A stretch of 8,932 nucleotides of DNA from Bacteroidia bacterium (GTDB lineage Bacteria; Bacteroidota; Bacteroidia; NS11-12g; UBA955), in contig JADLHV010000222.1 of NCBI GenBank assembly GCA_020848595.1, forward strand, positions 1 to 8,932, given 5' to 3'. Under the pieces are notes generated by a model that saw nothing but the letters and a program-made list of their open reading frames with translations, searched no databases and was not told the DNA's origin. A program made the position numbers and the translations under genes. Of this stretch, positions 1-7,691 are shown in pieces (position 1 is the first letter of the stretch; each line of letters starts with the position of its first letter).

Positions 1-7
1 CCATAAA

Positions 8-59
8 AAAAAGTAAATGCCACTCCTGCGGCATGAGCAGGTATGTAATATTACTTTTT
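8..59. terminator. A/T-flanked inverted repeat, possible bidirectional terminator
   Basis: Nine bases at 8-16 (AAAAAGTAA) are exactly complementary to 51-59. Inside, ATGCC at 17-21 can pair with GGCAT at 30-34, and alternatively CCTGC at 25-29 can pair with GCAGG at 37-41. The A-run on one side and the T-run on the other are what a two-way intrinsic terminator would show. The interior pairing is imperfect and the loop is large. It could equally be a degenerate member of a dispersed repeat. Function is inferred. Confidence 0.3.
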
Positions 60-103
60 AATTAGCATCTTTGTGCATTTGAACTAATTTTACAACGCAT
101 ATA

Positions 104-147
104 GTTTTCAGCCCAAAATAAAATAAAAGGCATGAGTGGTTGAAAAC
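104..147. repeat. Short inverted repeat
   Basis: GTTTTCAGCC at 104-113 pairs with GGTTGAAAAC at 138-147 over ten positions, one of them a G-U wobble in RNA, around a 24-base loop. No poly-T follows on the clpC strand, so it is not a classical terminator. No function can be assigned. Confidence 0.3.
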
Positions 148-320
148 ATTAAGAAATGTGCACTGAACATAGTTGAGCACTAATATTTGAAATCAAAATT
201 TTCACCCAATTTAACTTAACAAAGCGAACTCACGAACTTGCGAGTATCAAAAAGCAAGAATAATTGAAATTAAAAACACCTTAATAAGCACAATAATCTA
301 TTTAAAATTAAAGTATAATA

Positions 321-337
321 GTCTATAAAAAATAGAC
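321..337 (-). terminator. Weak hairpin just past the clpC stop
   Basis: GTCTAT at 321-326 and ATAGAC at 332-337 form a 6-bp stem with a 5-base A loop, about 22 bp past the clpC stop codon. The position suits transcript ending or 3'-end protection. The stem is A/T-rich and has no clean T-tract after it on the minus strand, so a terminator role is only a possibility. Confidence 0.25.
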
Positions 338-359
338 ATACCTCTATTGTTAAAATAAA

Positions 360-2906
360 TTATTCACCCTTATCTACTTTGGTTTTTTTACTACCTCTTT
401 TATTAGGATTTGTATTGACCTTTAGTGCACTTTTATCCTTATCTACGTCTACATTAACTACGGTGCCTTCTACAATTTCACCTTTTAATATTTCTTCCGC
501 TAAAGGATCTTCTAAATATTTTTGCATTGCTCTTTGAAGTGGTCTAGCACCAAATTTTATATCAAAACCATGATCGGCGATAAATTCTTTAGCTTCGTCA
601 CTTAGTTTAACTGTATATCCAAGATCTTCAATACGTTTAAGCATTTTATTGATTTGAATATCCAATATTTTAATGATATCAGGTTTCTCGAGGCTATTAA
701 AGACAATAACATCATCAATTCTGTTAAGGAATTCAGGAGAGAAGAATTTTTTCAGTGCACTTTCAATGACTTGCTTGCTTTCGGATTCAGAATTAGTCAC
801 TTTATTACTAGTTGCAAATCCGACACCTGTTCCAAAATCTTTCAACTGTCTAGACCCAATATTAGAGGTCATAATAATAACAGTATTTCTAAAATCGACT
901 TTTCTGCCTAAACTATCAGTAATATGACCTTCATCTAAAATTTGAAGCATAATATTGAAGACATCTGGGTGTGCTTTTTCAACCTCATCAAATAAAACAA
1001 CTGCATAAGGTTTACGTCTTACTTTTTCGGTTAACAAGCCACCCTCTTCATAACCAACATATCCTGGAGGTGCACCCACTAAGCGACTGACAGCAAATTT
1101 TTCCATGAACTCACTCATGTCAATTCGAATCAAAGCGTCATTGTTATCGAACATATATTCGCTTAAAGCTTTAGCAAGTTCTGTTTTACCAACACCAGTT
1201 GGACCAAGGAAAATAAATGACCCTATAGGTTTGTTGGGATCTTTTAATCCAGCTCTAGTACGTTGAATTGCTTTAGAAAGTTTTTCAATTGCTTTATCTT
1301 GACCGATAACTCTTTTCTTAAGGTCATCTTCCATAGTAAGTAATTTCTTTCCTTCACTTTGTCCAATTCGTTTTACAGGAATTCCCGTCATCATAGCCAC
1401 CACTTCGGCTACATTTTCTTCACTTACTACAAAACGATTGCTGACGGTTTCTTCTTCCCATTTTAATTTAGCCGCATCCAACATATTGATAAGATTTTTT
1501 TCTTTATCACGCAATCGAGCCGCTTCTTCATATTTTTGACTTTTAACAACAGCAATTTTTTCCAATTTAATGGCTTCAATTTGCGCTTCAAGATCAACAA
1601 TTTCCTCAGGCACATTGATATTGGTGATATGCACTCTAGCGCCAACTTCATCCATTACATCAATGGCTTTATCAGGTAAATTTCTATCAGTGATATAGCG
1701 GTTGCTTAATTTTACACAAGCTTGAATAGCTTCAGGCGTATAGGTAACATGATGATGGTCTTCATATTTTTCTTTGATATTATGAAGGATTTCGATTGAC
1801 TCTTCAGGAGAGGCAGGTTCTATCATCACCATTTGAAAACGCCTTTCTAGAGCGCCATCTTTTTCTATATATTGTCTGTATTCATCGAGAGTTGTTGCGC
1901 CAATACATTGCACTTCACCTCTAGCTAAAGCAGGTTTAAACATATTACTTGCATCTAAACTACCACTAGCACCACCAGCACCAACAATAGTATGAATTTC
2001 ATCTATAAATAAAATGACATCACTAGCTTTTTCTAGTTCAGACATAATAGCTTTCATACGTTCTTCGAATTGACCACGGTATTTAGTACCGGCAACTAAA
2101 GAAGCTAAATCGAGTGTAACGACACGTTTATTAAAAAGAACTCTAGAAACTTTTCTTTGAATAATACGTAGAGCCAAACCTTCGGCAATAGCAGTTTTAC
2201 CAACACCTGGTTCGCCAATAAGAATTGGATTATTTTTCTTTCTTCTAGATAGAATTTGAGAAACCCTTTCAATTTCTTTTTCACGACCAACAATTGGGTC
2301 AAGTTTACCCTCTTCCGCCAACTTCGTTAAGTCTCTACCGAAATTATCTAAAACAGGTGTATTAGATTTTGGATTTTTCTTTTTTATTTCTTCAATTTTT
2401 CTGTCTTCAGGAGCATCATTACCTTCATCTTCAAAAGCATTACTTGGAGTATCTTTAGGACGTAAGCCACTAGTGCCACCATCTAATAATGTTTGTTTGA
2501 AAAAATCGTAATTGATACCATATTGCGCTAGAACTTGAGAAGCAATATTGTCTTCGTCTCTTAAAATAGACAAAAGCAAATGCTCGGTACCAATAGTTTC
2601 AGTTTTAAAGATTTTTGCTTCTAAATAAGTAATCTTTAAAGCTTTTTCAGCTTGTTTAGTCAACGGAATATTGCCCAAATTACTTACACCAGTTGCAGTG
2701 CCTTTAATAGTGTCTTCTATGGTTTTCTTTAATCGAATAACATCGATTTCGAGGTTTTTTAATGTAGTAAGAGCGGTACCTTCACCCTCGCGGATTATTC
2801 CGAGAAGTAAGTGTTCTGTACCTATATAGTCATGTCCCAAACGGATGGCCTCCTCGCGGCTAAATTGAATGACTTCTTTTACTCTTGGTGAAAATTTTGC
2901 TTCCAT
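360..2906 (-). CDS. clpC: ClpC-type AAA+ ATPase, unfoldase of the Clp protease
   Basis: The 848-residue product is a full-length class I Clp/Hsp100 ATPase. In this family the hexamer unfolds proteins with ATP and feeds them to ClpP in the cytoplasm. Two Clp N repeats occupy roughly residues 1-145. The first AAA+ module has a Walker A motif at 231-238 (GEPGVGKT, K237) and a Walker B motif ending in D302-E303. A short middle domain with a UVR-like segment (around 445-475, KYEEAARLRD) distinguishes ClpC from ClpB, whose middle domain is long. The second AAA+ module has Walker A 568-575 (GPTGVGKT) and Walker B D640-E641. A VGF tripeptide at 695-697 is the expected ClpP-docking loop, so this is a protease partner rather than a stand-alone disaggregase. 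The C-terminal tail is lysine-rich. The ATG fits the usual N-terminus (MEAKFSPRVKEV). It is transcribed divergently from dnaB. No clpP or clpC-modulator gene is visible. Identification is very secure. Confidence 0.97.
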   Translation of the reverse strand: MEAKFSPRVKEVIQFSREEAIRLGHDYIGTEHLLLGIIREGEGTALTTLKNLEIDVIRLKKTIEDTIKGTATGVSNLGNIPLTKQAEKALKITYLEAKIFKTETIGTEHLLLSILRDEDNIASQVLAQYGINYDFFKQTLLDGGTSGLRPKDTPSNAFEDEGNDAPEDRKIEEIKKKNPKSNTPVLDNFGRDLTKLAEEGKLDPIVGREKEIERVSQILSRRKKNNPILIGEPGVGKTAIAEGLALRIIQRKVSRVLFNKRVVTLDLASLVAGTKYRGQFEERMKAIMSELEKASDVILFIDEIHTIVGAGGASGSLDASNMFKPALARGEVQCIGATTLDEYRQYIEKDGALERRFQMVMIEPASPEESIEILHNIKEKYEDHHHVTYTPEAIQACVKLSNRYITDRNLPDKAIDVMDEVGARVHITNINVPEEIVDLEAQIEAIKLEKIAVVKSQKYEEAARLRDKEKNLINMLDAAKLKWEEETVSNRFVVSEENVAEVVAMMTGIPVKRIGQSEGKKLLTMEDDLKKRVIGQDKAIEKLSKAIQRTRAGLKDPNKPIGSFIFLGPTGVGKTELAKALSEYMFDNNDALIRIDMSEFMEKFAVSRLVGAPPGYVGYEEGGLLTEKVRRKPYAVVLFDEVEKAHPDVFNIMLQILDEGHITDSLGRKVDFRNTVIIMTSNIGSRQLKDFGTGVGFATSNKVTNSESESKQVIESALKKFFSPEFLNRIDDVIVFNSLEKPDIIKILDIQINKMLKRIEDLGYTVKLSDEAKEFIADHGFDIKFGARPLQRAMQKYLEDPLAEEILKGEIVEGTVVNVDVDKDKSALKVNTNPNKRGSKKTKVDKGE

Positions 2907-2919
2907 TATGATGCTATAA

Positions 2920-2927
2920 CAAATTTA
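2920..2927 (-). promoter_or_regulatory. Candidate -7 promoter box of clpC
   Basis: On the minus strand these bases read TAAATTTG, an exact match to the Bacteroidota -7 consensus TAnnTTTG. The box lies 13 bases before the clpC ATG, which would leave a very short 5' leader. No clear TTTG -33 element sits at the usual distance upstream; only a T-rich stretch is there. The match could be chance in AT-rich DNA. Confidence 0.35.
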
Positions 2928-2956
2928 GGGATTTTTTGTGTTAAAAGGATGAAAAA

Positions 2957-2973
2957 TGCGTCATCGATACGCA
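2957..2973. repeat. Inverted repeat between the clpC and dnaB promoters
   Basis: TGCGT at 2957-2961 and ACGCA at 2969-2973 are perfect complements around the 7-base loop CATCGAT. An A-run on the left and a T-run on the right extend the pairing with one bulged base. Because it sits between two gene starts, a terminator for clpC or dnaB is not expected here. It could be a protein-binding site, a block against read-through upstream of the clpC promoter, or a leader hairpin. No known operator is recognised. Confidence 0.4.
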
Positions 2974-3229
2974 ATTTTTTGATTTTGTATTTTTTGATGT
3001 TTGTGTTGTTGTGCTTTTATTGGATGGTTGCCAATTTGATGCCAATGTCTTTAAGTCTTCTTTATAAGTGACATTTAGTCCCATTTGCAGTCATCATGGC
3101 AAATCTAATCTTTTTTAACTTCGATTCTCTTATTAGCGTTTTTTTCTTTAAATGATATTCACAATGTTTTAACATGGCTATGGCATAATATAAATTGCAG
3201 TTCTTTAACAAAGCAAGTAGTTTCGCATC

Positions 3230-4846
3230 ATGTTAGAGAGACCTGGTATTCGAAAACCAAAGCGCATAGATATTACTTCATTAGATGCTGGTGGTAAAAT
3301 GCCCCCGCAGGCTGTAGATTTTGAAGAAGCTATACTCGGTGCTATTATGCTCGAGAAAGAAGCGCTTAAGGATGCCATGGAGACTTTACAAGCTAAACAT
3401 TTTTATTCTGATAAACACCAGAATATCTATGAATGTATGTTGGATCTCTATAACGAAAATCAACCAGTAGATATCTTAACTGTTACCGAAAAGTTAAAGG
3501 TTAAGGGGTTTCTGGATATTGTAGGTGGACCTTATTATATTGCTAAATTAACCAGCAAAGTATCTTCTGCTGCTAACTTGCAATACCATGCGCATATCGT
3601 TATTCAAAAGTTTATTCAAAGAGAATTGATTCGTATTTCGGGCAATACAATCTCTGAAGCTTACGATGATTCTGCCGATGCCTTTAAATTACTCGATTCG
3701 ACAGAAAAGGATTTATATGAGGTAAAGAATGATGGCATGAAACGCTCGTATAAAGAAATTTCTAATATCATCAATGAAGCAATTTCTTTAATTGAAGCTA
3801 ACGTAGCTAAGAAGGATGGTTTAACAGGTGTGCCTAGTGGTATCCGTAATTTAGATAATATTACCGCGGGTTGGCAAAAGTCTGATTTGATTATTCTTGC
3901 TGCACGTCCAGGTATGGGTAAAACAGCTCTGGCACTTACTATGCTCAGAAACGCAGCAGTTGATTTTCAAAAACCTGTAGCTATATTTTCTTTAGAAATG
4001 AGTGCAACTCAATTGGTAACCAGATTAATTGCATCTGAATCTGGATTATCTTCAGAGAAACTTAAAAAAGGACAATTAGAAGAGCATGAATGGGCTCAAT
4101 TACACTCGAAGATTCAAAAATTAGCGAAGGCTAAAATATTTATAGATGATACACCTTCCTTGCCAGTATTTGAACTAAAAGCCAAGTGCCGACGTTTGCA
4201 TAGTAAACACAATATTGAAATGATTGTGATTGACTATCTTCAGTTGATGCGAGGTGATGAGTCGGGAAATAAGAATGGAAATCGTGAACAAGAAATAGGT
4301 TATATCTCTAGGTCATTAAAAGGACTTGCCAAAGAACTCAATATACCCATTATAGCTTTGGCTCAGTTAAGTCGTGATGTTGAAAAACGCGGAGGAGACA
4401 AAAAACCTCAATTAAGTGACTTAAGGGAATCTGGAAGTATAGAGCAAGATGCGGATATGGTTGGATTTATATGGCGACCAGAATACTATAAATTAAATGA
4501 GGGATTTGATGGCGATCCAAATCAGGGTGAAGTTATTATTGCTAAACATAGAAATGGTCCTACTGGTGAAGCTAAAGTACGTTATATCGCACATCTTGCT
4601 AAATTTGAAAATTGGGATGAAGATGGATACATGGGTGGAGGCGACGAAGGGTATTCTAATGTTGTCACTTATTCAAGTAAAATTAATACCGAAGGGGAGG
4701 AGACACCAGGAGGTAAAATAGACATGTATCAATTAGGCAAGAGTATACAAAATCAAACAGAACCAGAGAATAAAGATAATGGCGATGATTGGATGAATGA
4801 TACAGGTGCTAATATTACAGAAGACGATAATACACCTTGGGAGTAA
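3230..4846 (+). CDS. dnaB: Replicative DNA helicase DnaB
   Basis: The 538-residue product is a DnaB helicase, the hexameric motor that opens the replication fork and recruits primase. The N-terminal helical domain starts around residue 25 (MPPQAVDFEEAILGA) and runs to about 125. After a linker comes the RecA-like domain. Its Walker A motif is ARPGMGKT at 225-232 (K231), and Walker B is VIDYLQL at 333-339 (D335). The segment KHRNGPTG, with K439 and R441, matches the finger residues that contact ATP of the neighbouring subunit. The domain is uninterrupted, so there is no intein, which DnaB proteins sometimes carry. The last ~70 residues are acidic and low in complexity, which makes the protein a little longer than usual. 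The first ATG is chosen because related proteins have a short basic lead before the conserved PPQAV segment; M24 is the only serious alternative. It ends 2 bp before the opposing carotenoid operon. Confidence 0.97.
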   Translation: MLERPGIRKPKRIDITSLDAGGKMPPQAVDFEEAILGAIMLEKEALKDAMETLQAKHFYSDKHQNIYECMLDLYNENQPVDILTVTEKLKVKGFLDIVGGPYYIAKLTSKVSSAANLQYHAHIVIQKFIQRELIRISGNTISEAYDDSADAFKLLDSTEKDLYEVKNDGMKRSYKEISNIINEAISLIEANVAKKDGLTGVPSGIRNLDNITAGWQKSDLIILAARPGMGKTALALTMLRNAAVDFQKPVAIFSLEMSATQLVTRLIASESGLSSEKLKKGQLEEHEWAQLHSKIQKLAKAKIFIDDTPSLPVFELKAKCRRLHSKHNIEMIVIDYLQLMRGDESGNKNGNREQEIGYISRSLKGLAKELNIPIIALAQLSRDVEKRGGDKKPQLSDLRESGSIEQDADMVGFIWRPEYYKLNEGFDGDPNQGEVIIAKHRNGPTGEAKVRYIAHLAKFENWDEDGYMGGGDEGYSNVVTYSSKINTEGEETPGGKIDMYQLGKSIQNQTEPENKDNGDDWMNDTGANITEDDNTPWE

Positions 4847-4848
4847 GG

Positions 4849-5334
4849 TTATTTCAATTTAGCTTTCTCCGAAGCACTTAATTGGTCGGACTTAAGCATA
4901 TAGCTTTTAATAGTGCTATAGAATCCGTGATTGGACTTTAAATTGGAAACAATAAAAGTTTTATCTTCTTCTAAATGACTTGTAAAACTGACGATAGATG
5001 GGATATTTTCTTCCACTGAAAATCTTAAAAATCGCAACTCTACCTCCGTCGAATTTAATTTAATAGATTGGTTTAAGTCGTTTAATCCTTTCTTTAAATA
5101 GTCCAGTTTTGTACCTGGATAAAAATGATGTTTTGCCTTAAGCGACCAGGCGGCGCCTCTATAACCTACCGAAATAGCATCAGATTTATCTTTTGTTAAT
5201 TTTAATAAATTATCGGCAGATTTTGAATCTGATTCTGATTTTAAATATAGACTGCGGAATTGCGCTAGATCAGTTGGACCTACAAATGAACTTAAGGTTA
5301 AGTAAAGGACTAATAATCGGAAACTAAAGGACAT
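4849..5334 (-). CDS. Exported or anchored helical-repeat protein encoded with crtB, function unknown
   Basis: This 161-residue protein has no assigned function that I can name. Residues 5-18 form a hydrophobic stretch preceded by one arginine, which suits a signal peptide or N-terminal anchor and implies a periplasmic location. The rest looks alpha-helical. Residues 56-110 (from GYRGAAWSLKAK through DLNQSIKLNS to ELRFLRFSVE) have the spacing of TPR-like helix pairs, ending in a lysine-rich C-terminus. Its ATG lies inside the last codons of crtB in another frame (11-bp overlap), so translation is probably coupled and the start is well fixed. I recall similar small proteins beside crtB in other Bacteroidota, but that is memory and was not checked here. 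It may help organise or place the membrane pigment enzymes, or it may simply share their transcript. It is the last gene of the operon and ends 2 bp from the end of dnaB. Confidence 0.8.
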   Translation of the reverse strand: MSFSFRLLVLYLTLSSFVGPTDLAQFRSLYLKSESDSKSADNLLKLTKDKSDAISVGYRGAAWSLKAKHHFYPGTKLDYLKKGLNDLNQSIKLNSTEVELRFLRFSVEENIPSIVSFTSHLEEDKTFIVSNLKSNHGFYSTIKSYMLKSDQLSASEKAKLK

Positions 5335-6160
5335 TAAACTTAAATTTAAAAAATGATTTAGCTAAAAGCGCCATTTTTTCAGAGTTAGCAACACGTATTC
5401 TACTCTCTAGTACCTCTCTGGCATTTTTACGTTCTATTTTTTCAAGTAATTTTAAATAGTAAATATAACTGGTATAAACACCAAAGCGACAACTAATAGG
5501 CAATTGAAGTATTCCTTTGTAGGCATTTTTGAAATCTTTTCTAACATCATCGATAATGGCTAATTTAGTTTGCTCATTAAAATGGGTTAAATCAAGTGCA
5601 GGAAAATAAATGCGACCTCTATCTTCAATATCACTTTTAATATCTCTCAGGAAATTAACTTTTTGAAATGCTGCGCCTAAAGACCTGGCAGGTTCGCGTA
5701 AATGCTGGTATTCTAGGTCGTTGCCATCACAAAATACTTTTAGACACATCAATCCTACAACTTCGGCACTGCCATAAATGTATTCGGAATATTGAGTTGA
5801 ATCGAATTTTTTCTGTTCTAAATCTGCTTCCATACTATTGAAAAAAGGTTCAATAAGATCTTTTCCAATATTATACATATTAGCTACTTTTTGAAATGAG
5901 TGCAATATTGGATTCAGACTAATACCTTTTTGAATAGCTTCGTAAGTATCTTGTTTAAAATTGGCAAGTAATTCCGATTTATCGTCGCGATCAAAAGTAT
6001 CGACAATTTCGTCGGCTAATCGTACAAAACCATAAATACCATAAATGGCCCATCTATAATCTTTAGCAATCATTTTGATGCCCAATGAAAATGATGTGCT
6101 GTAAGTATTTGTGGTTACTTTACTGCAAGTTTCAGCGGTTTTTTCAAATAGTTCGAACAT
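5324..6160 (-). CDS. crtB: 15-cis-phytoene synthase
   Basis: The 278-residue product belongs to the squalene/phytoene synthase family. These enzymes join two geranylgeranyl diphosphates head to head, through prephytoene diphosphate, to give phytoene, the first committed carotenoid. The two aspartate-rich motifs that bind the magnesium-diphosphate are visible: D50-E-I-V-D54, and D173-I-K-S-D177 within QKVNFLRDIKSD, followed by EDRGRIYFP. The early YSTSF segment (20-24) and GSAEVVG (130-136) also fit the family. Length is close to that of typical bacterial CrtB proteins. Context separates it from squalene or dehydrosqualene synthases (HpnD, CrtM), because it sits directly after a phytoene desaturase gene and near crtZ. 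It should be a soluble or membrane-associated cytoplasmic enzyme. Its final codons overlap the start of the downstream small gene. No Shine-Dalgarno sequence is seen before the ATG. Confidence 0.93.
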   Translation of the reverse strand: MFELFEKTAETCSKVTTNTYSTSFSLGIKMIAKDYRWAIYGIYGFVRLADEIVDTFDRDDKSELLANFKQDTYEAIQKGISLNPILHSFQKVANMYNIGKDLIEPFFNSMEADLEQKKFDSTQYSEYIYGSAEVVGLMCLKVFCDGNDLEYQHLREPARSLGAAFQKVNFLRDIKSDIEDRGRIYFPALDLTHFNEQTKLAIIDDVRKDFKNAYKGILQLPISCRFGVYTSYIYYLKLLEKIERKNAREVLESRIRVANSEKMALLAKSFFKFKFNVL

Positions 6161-6200
6161 AGTGCTACTAATTTAAACAGACTAATAGCGAAATTGTTTT

Positions 6201-7688
6201 TTAAATTTTGCTATAAATTGAATTCAATCGTTTTATTTCCTTTGCGGCCATCTGTCCACTTATAATTGCTGGCGGTACTCCTGGGCCTGGAACAGTTAAT
6301 TGACCAGTAAATAATAAATTTTTCAGACGAGCATGTTTCATCTTCGGTTTTAAGAAAGCTGTTTGCAACAAAGTATTGGCTAATCCGTAAGCATTGCCCT
6401 TAAATGAATGATAATCTTCTTCGAAATTTTTCATGGCATAAGAGCGTTTTACGACAATATGTTCTCTAATGGCTACTCCAACACGAGCTTCTAATCTATC
6501 CATCATGATATGGAAGTATTTTTCTCTTTCTTCTTCACTGTCTTTTAGTCCGGGCGCCAATGGGATTAAAAGTACTAGGTTTTCTTGTCCTTCTGGAGCT
6601 ACACTTGGGTCGGTTTTACTCGAAGCAGACATGTAAAATAAAGGACGTTTCGGCCATCTTGGATGCTCATAGATTTCTTTGGCATGGTCTTCAAAATCTT
6701 CATCAAAAAATAAAGTATGATGTAATAGATTAGGGATTTTAATATCTACACCAATAAAGTACAATAAAGAACTTGGAGACATTGTTCGGTTCTCCCAGTA
6801 TTTTTCAGTGTAAATACGATCTTTAGCATTCAATAGAACTTGTTCTGTATGACGATAATCGGCACCTGAAACAACAAAATCTGCTTCAAAATCACCTTTA
6901 TTAGTACTAACAGAAATGACTTTATTTTCTTGTGAATTTATAGAAGTAACTTCGTGATTCAATAAAACTTTTACACCTTGTTCTTCGGCTACTTGAGTAA
7001 ATCCTTTTACAATCGAATGCATTCCACCCATTGGATACCATGTGCCTTTCACTAGGTCGGCATAATTCATCATGCTGTAAAGAGCAGGTGTTTTATCGGG
7101 AGTTGAACCTAAAAATAAAACAGGAAATTCCAGTAAACTTATGAGTTGGGGATTTTTAAATCGTTTTCTAACCGCTTTTCTTAAAGAAGAAAATAAACTT
7201 AATTGAAATGATTTTATAATGAGTTCGGTTTCTAAAAATTCTGTAAACGAATTAGATATTCTGGTAACATAATCGGCCATTGCCGTTTTGTATTTGTATT
7301 CAGCATCTTTTAGAAATTCGTTCAATTGATTCGCCGAACCAGGTTCTCTTTTTTCAAATTCGTTTAATAAAGAATCATAATCTGCGGGAACATCAATAGA
7401 TTCGTTGTTAGCAAAATTAATTCTATAACCGGGGTCTAATCGAACTAAATGGTAATAGTCCGAAGCAGATTTACCGAAGTTATTAAAAAATTCTTCAAAC
7501 ACTTCAGGCATCCAATACCAACTTGGCCCCATATCAAAAGTAAAACCATCTTTTTGCCATATAGAGGCTCTACCTCCAGTTTGACTATTTTTTTCCAACA
7601 AAGTGACATCAAAACCATCTTTAGCAAGACAAGCTGCGGCACTTAATCCTGCGAAACCACTACCGATTACTACTACTTTCTTTTTCAT
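6201..7688 (-). CDS. crtI: Phytoene desaturase (CrtI-type, FAD-dependent)
   Basis: The 495-residue product is a CrtI-family flavoprotein, which introduces the double bonds that turn colourless phytoene into lycopene at the membrane. The N-terminus is the FAD-binding Rossmann fold: VVVIGSGFAGLSAA with GxGxxG at 9-14, then E32 and the GGRA segment at 38-41. FDMGPSW (51-57) follows as expected. Near the C-terminus, residues 462-478 (GQLTVPGPGVPPAIISG) form the bacterial-type phytoene dehydrogenase signature. Length is normal and no break is seen. Related paralogues (CrtD, CrtN, CrtO) share the fold. The adjacent crtB and crtZ make the phytoene-to-lycopene role most likely, but the number of desaturation steps cannot be read from sequence. 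It starts 3 bp after the crtZ stop, which suggests coupled translation. Confidence 0.93.
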   Translation of the reverse strand: MKKKVVVIGSGFAGLSAAACLAKDGFDVTLLEKNSQTGGRASIWQKDGFTFDMGPSWYWMPEVFEEFFNNFGKSASDYYHLVRLDPGYRINFANNESIDVPADYDSLLNEFEKREPGSANQLNEFLKDAEYKYKTAMADYVTRISNSFTEFLETELIIKSFQLSLFSSLRKAVRKRFKNPQLISLLEFPVLFLGSTPDKTPALYSMMNYADLVKGTWYPMGGMHSIVKGFTQVAEEQGVKVLLNHEVTSINSQENKVISVSTNKGDFEADFVVSGADYRHTEQVLLNAKDRIYTEKYWENRTMSPSSLLYFIGVDIKIPNLLHHTLFFDEDFEDHAKEIYEHPRWPKRPLFYMSASSKTDPSVAPEGQENLVLLIPLAPGLKDSEEEREKYFHIMMDRLEARVGVAIREHIVVKRSYAMKNFEEDYHSFKGNAYGLANTLLQTAFLKPKMKHARLKNLLFTGQLTVPGPGVPPAIISGQMAAKEIKRLNSIYSKI

Positions 7689-7691
7689 AGA

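Larger units (their letters stand above)
1..359. other. AT-rich non-coding region downstream of clpC
   Basis: This stretch follows the clpC stop codon, which is on the minus strand. I see no credible gene, tRNA or rRNA in it. It holds three short inverted repeats: an outer pair at 8-16 and 51-59, a G/C-containing pair at 104-113 and 138-147, and a small hairpin at 321-337. The hexamer GAGCAC, or its variant AAGCAC, occurs at 175-180 and 286-291. The same hexamer recurs many times in the repeat block at the other end of the window. A partial gene reaching in from the left edge cannot be excluded, because only a few bases would be visible. Confidence 0.6.
2907..3229. other. Divergent intergenic region between clpC and dnaB
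   Basis: These 323 bp separate two genes that start in opposite directions, so both promoters should lie here. I see a -7-like box for clpC at 2920-2927 and a hairpin at 2957-2973. An AT-rich tract at about 3184-3196 (CATAATATAAATT) resembles a -10 region and would give dnaB a leader of about 26 bases, but it does not match TAnnTTTG exactly. No Shine-Dalgarno sequence precedes either start. I find no open frame or RNA gene that I would defend. Confidence 0.55.

Noticed and set aside
654..927. Two overlapping plus-strand frames of about 85 codons
   Set aside because: Both lie antisense inside the second AAA+ module of clpC, whose motifs are fully conserved in the real frame.
1463..2302. Short minus-strand frames of 62 and 65 codons
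   Set aside because: They are out-of-frame readings of clpC with low-complexity Leu/Lys-rich translations.
360..2906. ClpB disaggregase instead of ClpC
   Set aside because: The middle domain is short and UVR-like, and a VGF ClpP-docking loop is present at residues 695-697.
4497..4721. Plus-strand frame of 74 codons
   Set aside because: It lies wholly within dnaB in another frame, across the conserved finger motif and C-terminal tail.
3230..4846. Intein or phage-type helicase in dnaB
   Set aside because: The RecA domain is continuous from Walker A to the arginine finger, and the length is that of a chromosomal DnaB with an acidic tail. No phage genes are nearby.
7445..7646. Opposing 65-codon frames on both strands
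   Set aside because: Both lie within the FAD-binding N-terminal part of crtI and have no protein features of their own.
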